Of a stretch of 24,130 nt of DNA, positions 22,005 to 24,130 are shown in pieces. This stretch comes from JBHHYR01 sp046757585. Its GTDB lineage: Bacteria; Desulfobacterota; Binatia; HRBIN30. The position numbers and the translations under genes are program-made. The stretch is taken from the NCBI GenBank assembly GCA_046757585.1, contig JBHHYR010000038.1, positions 1-24,130 on the forward strand, in the 5' to 3' direction. The notes beneath the pieces were generated by a model. It was given only the letters and a program-made list of their open reading frames with translations, had not been told where the DNA came from and searched no databases. How positions within the stretch are numbered: the first letter of the stretch is position 1; each line of letters opens with the position of its first letter.

Positions 22005-24130
22005 TCATCCGCGCGCAGCGCCCGATGCGGGCGCGGAAGCGGGAGCAGACGTGGGTGCCTTGAGCCGGTGCACACTGCTGATTTGCTCGGCAAACACGGC
22101 CGGACTCGTGGTCGGCAGGGCGCACACCCGTTGCTCACACACGTACGCGGTTGCCTTGCCGCCACGCGCGATCTTGCTTTCGAGCAGGGGAACCAGCTTG
22201 GCCTGGGAGGCCAACTGCCGGCCGGCAGTGACGACCACGAGGATCCGGTTTGGGAGGAAAGTGGTGCGCAGCTGGGCCAAAAACGGATCCGCCTCACGCC
22301 GTGACTGTGGTGTGACGATCACGATTTCCTTGGGGGTGTCCAAATAGTAATCCACGGCCTGCAGCATCGCCGACAGCGCCGCCGGGGCCCGTTGCAGGAC
22401 GTGGCCAAAGGCGCGCAGGGTTCGCTCGGCGCGCACACGGTACCGGTCATCGGTCGTGAACTCGTGCAGGCGCAGCAAGTTGAGGGCGTGTACGGAGTTC
22501 CCGGAGGGTTCTGCACCGTCATAGCCTGGCTTCTCGCGCGCCAACAGCTTTTCGTGGTCGTCGCTGGTCATGAAAAATCCGCCCGCCTTGTTGTCCTCGA
22601 AATGGGCCTCCAGCACTTTGTCCAGGGCGATGGCATGTTTCAGCCACCGCGGGCTGCCGGTGGCTTCATAGAGATCTAGCAGCCCGGCGGTCATGAACGC
22701 ATAGTCGTCGAGGTACCCGTCGTGCTGCGCGTGGCCGTCCTTGTAGCTGCGCAACAGACGGCCATCCTTGCGCATTGCCGTGAGCACAAACGTGGCGGCT
22801 CGTGCCGCTTGGTCCGCATAGCGGCGTTCGCCGAAGGTCAGTGCCGCCCGGGCGTACGCCGAGATCATCAGCCCGTTCCAGGCAGCCAGGATCTTCTCGT
22901 CCCGCAACGGCGGGGGACGCTTGGCCCGGGCCGCGTACAGGCGGTCGTTCGATTCCTCGATCACCGCCCGGAGCTTCTGGGACGTCATTTTGAGCTCTGC
23001 GGCCACCGCCTCGACTGGCCTTGGCGTGTGCAGGATGTTGCGTCCTTCGAAGTTGCCGCTGGGAGTGACCGCATAGTAGGCGGCGACCATGTGTGCCCGT
23101 TGCGTGCCGAGCGTCTTGACGATTTCGTCCGGAGTCCAGGTGAAGAACCACCCCTCTCGCCGGTGTCCGTCTGGGGTCAGGCTGTCCGCGTCGGTGGCCG
23201 AGTAGAAAGCGCCCTGAGGCGAGGTCATGTCACGTCGCACGTAACGCAGGATCTGCCGTGTGACCTCGGCGAAGTCCTGCCGCGCCGTCACCTGGTACGC
23301 CTCGAGGTAGGCGAGCGCGAGTAAGGCGTTGTCGTAGAGCATTTTCTCGAAGTGCGGCACGAGCCAGCGGGCATCTGTGGAATAGCGGTGAAACCCGCCT
23401 CCGACGTGGTCATATATGCCGCCGGCTGCCATTTTCTCCAGGGTCAGGGTCGCCATCGCGAGCGACTGCTCGTCGCCCGTACGACGGTGGTAGCGCAAGA
23501 GAAACCGGACCGGCAGGTTGCTCGGAAACTTGGGGGCACGCCGCATTCCACCGTAGCTGGCGTCGAAGTTCCGCCGGTAGAAGTCCGCCGCGACGCGCAG
23601 CACCCGGGCGTCCGGGAGACCCGCTGCGGCCCCAGGTGACGCGAGACTTTCCCGGATCTTCTTGGCGAGCCGGGCGGCTGACTGGGCAACCTTGCCGGGC
23701 TGCTTGTCGTACGCGGCTTTGAGCCGCTTCAGCAGAGACAGGAAGCCGATTCTGGCTCCCCGGTCGCCGTCACGCGCTGGGAAGTAGGTCCCTCCGTAAA
23801 AGGGTTTGCGCGCCGGTGTGAGCCATACGGTCATTGGCCAGCCCCCCCGCCCGGTGAGCGTCTGGACAGCGCTCATGTAGACCGCGTCTATGTCGGGTCG
23901 CTCTTCCCGGTCCACCTTGATGGCGACGTAGTTCTCGTTCAGGTAGCGGGCAATTTCCAAGTCCTCGAACGACTCTTCCTCCATGACATGGCACCAATGA
24001 CAGGTCGAGTAGCCGACGGAGAGCAGCACAGGCCGCCCCAGCTTCTTGGCGGTCTCAAAGGCCTCGCTACCCCAGGGATACCAGTTCACCGGGTTATGGG
24101 CGTGCTGCAGGAGATACGGACTGGAGGTCA
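22005..24130 (-). CDS. YyaL/DUF255-type thioredoxin-domain protein (5' end outside window)
   Basis: A protein of the YyaL / spermatogenesis-associated protein 20 family: an N-terminal thioredoxin-like domain fused to an (alpha/alpha)6 barrel related to N-acylglucosamine 2-epimerases. The frame is open to the window edge, where it reads SPYLLQHAHNPVNWYPWG, the usual near-N-terminal family motif. The first 10-20 residues are therefore missing and GTG 24089 is not the start. Visible are the redox motif STCHWCHVMEEESFED, VDREERPDID and GGWPMTVWLTP, then barrel motifs GGIYDHVGGGFHRYSTDARWLVPHFEKMLYDNA, KILAAWNGLMI and DGAEPSGNSVHALNLLRL. About 707 residues are visible. The C-terminal tail is Ala/Pro/Ser-rich and slightly longer than usual. 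Its biochemical role is not established. Confidence 0.93.
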   Translation of the reverse strand, partial: TSSPYLLQHAHNPVNWYPWGSEAFETAKKLGRPVLLSVGYSTCHWCHVMEEESFEDLEIARYLNENYVAIKVDREERPDIDAVYMSAVQTLTGRGGWPMTVWLTPARKPFYGGTYFPARDGDRGARIGFLSLLKRLKAAYDKQPGKVAQSAARLAKKIRESLASPGAAAGLPDARVLRVAADFYRRNFDASYGGMRRAPKFPSNLPVRFLLRYHRRTGDEQSLAMATLTLEKMAAGGIYDHVGGGFHRYSTDARWLVPHFEKMLYDNALLALAYLEAYQVTARQDFAEVTRQILRYVRRDMTSPQGAFYSATDADSLTPDGHRREGWFFTWTPDEIVKTLGTQRAHMVAAYYAVTPSGNFEGRNILHTPRPVEAVAAELKMTSQKLRAVIEESNDRLYAARAKRPPPLRDEKILAAWNGLMISAYARAALTFGERRYADQAARAATFVLTAMRKDGRLLRSYKDGHAQHDGYLDDYAFMTAGLLDLYEATGSPRWLKHAIALDKVLEAHFEDNKAGGFFMTSDDHEKLLAREKPGYDGAEPSGNSVHALNLLRLHEFTTDDRYRVRAERTLRAFGHVLQRAPAALSAMLQAVDYYLDTPKEIVIVTPQSRREADPFLAQLRTTFLPNRILVVVTAGRQLASQAKLVPLLESKIARGGKATAYVCEQRVCALPTTSPAVFAEQISSVHRLKAPTSAPASAPASGAARG

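Noticed and set aside
21971..22297. Upstream extension of the metzincin frame to 22297
   Set aside because: It overlaps the YyaL-like gene in another frame on the same strand, is Arg/Pro/Ser-rich noise, and would bury the signal peptide.
24087..24089. GTG at 24089 as the start of the YyaL-like gene
   Set aside because: Upstream codons to the window edge encode the conserved SPYLLQHAHNP motif, so this valine is internal and the gene continues beyond base 24130.

Overview
The window is a GC-rich, densely coding bacterial chromosome segment. It carries mostly housekeeping genes on the + strand (about 1-21124) and two genes on the - strand at the right end. The order rho, rpsB-tsf-pyrH-frr-uppS-cdsA, rseP, tsaB, ilvN-ilvC-psd-pssA-leuA resembles, from memory, the arrangement in Geobacter-type Deltaproteobacteria (Desulfobacterota). 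With the high GC, frequent GTG starts and short 4-base gene overlaps, this suggests a member of the old Deltaproteobacteria or a neighbouring uncultured phylum. The sequence alone does not fix the species.

Layout. (1) 1-2170: the tail of a YbgF/CpoB-like TPR protein, then ribF and an rluD-type pseudouridine synthase. (2) 2167-3718: a promoter overlapping the rluD stop, a leader of about 100-130 nt, and rho. (3) 3719-9855: a translation, nucleotide and envelope cluster, rpsB-tsf-pyrH-frr-uppS-cdsA-rseP-tsaB, nearly all overlapping or within a few bases. The dxr gene usually found between cdsA and rseP is absent. (4) 9856-13311: a promoter, a small DUF465 gene, ilvN (without ilvB), ilvC, then psd and pssA for phosphatidylserine/phosphatidylethanolamine. 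(5) 13312-17309: a leucine-biosynthesis control region with its own promoter, a 27-residue leader peptide containing eight leucines, and two strong hairpins, then leuA, leuB and an aspartate-semialdehyde-dehydrogenase homologue that has lost its catalytic residues (USG-1-like). (6) 17310-18166: truA, started through a two-codon mini-ORF, and a GC hairpin. (7) 18171-21124: a promoter, a bacterial deoxyhypusine-synthase-like protein lacking the expected catalytic lysine, and a GH15 glucoamylase/trehalase-type gene cut by one in-frame TAG. (8) 20921-24130 on the - strand: a YyaL/DUF255 thioredoxin-fold protein (5' end outside the window) followed by a secreted matrixin-like metzincin whose 3' end runs antisense into the GH15 gene.

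The best candidates for something not previously described are the leuA attenuation region, the catalytically dead Asd paralogue between leuB and truA, the lysine-less deoxyhypusine-synthase-like gene next to a split GH15, and the missing dxr and ilvB. No mobile elements, CRISPR arrays, tRNAs or rRNAs were seen. No gap between genes exceeds 300 bases; the largest (13312-13580) is the leuA regulatory region.
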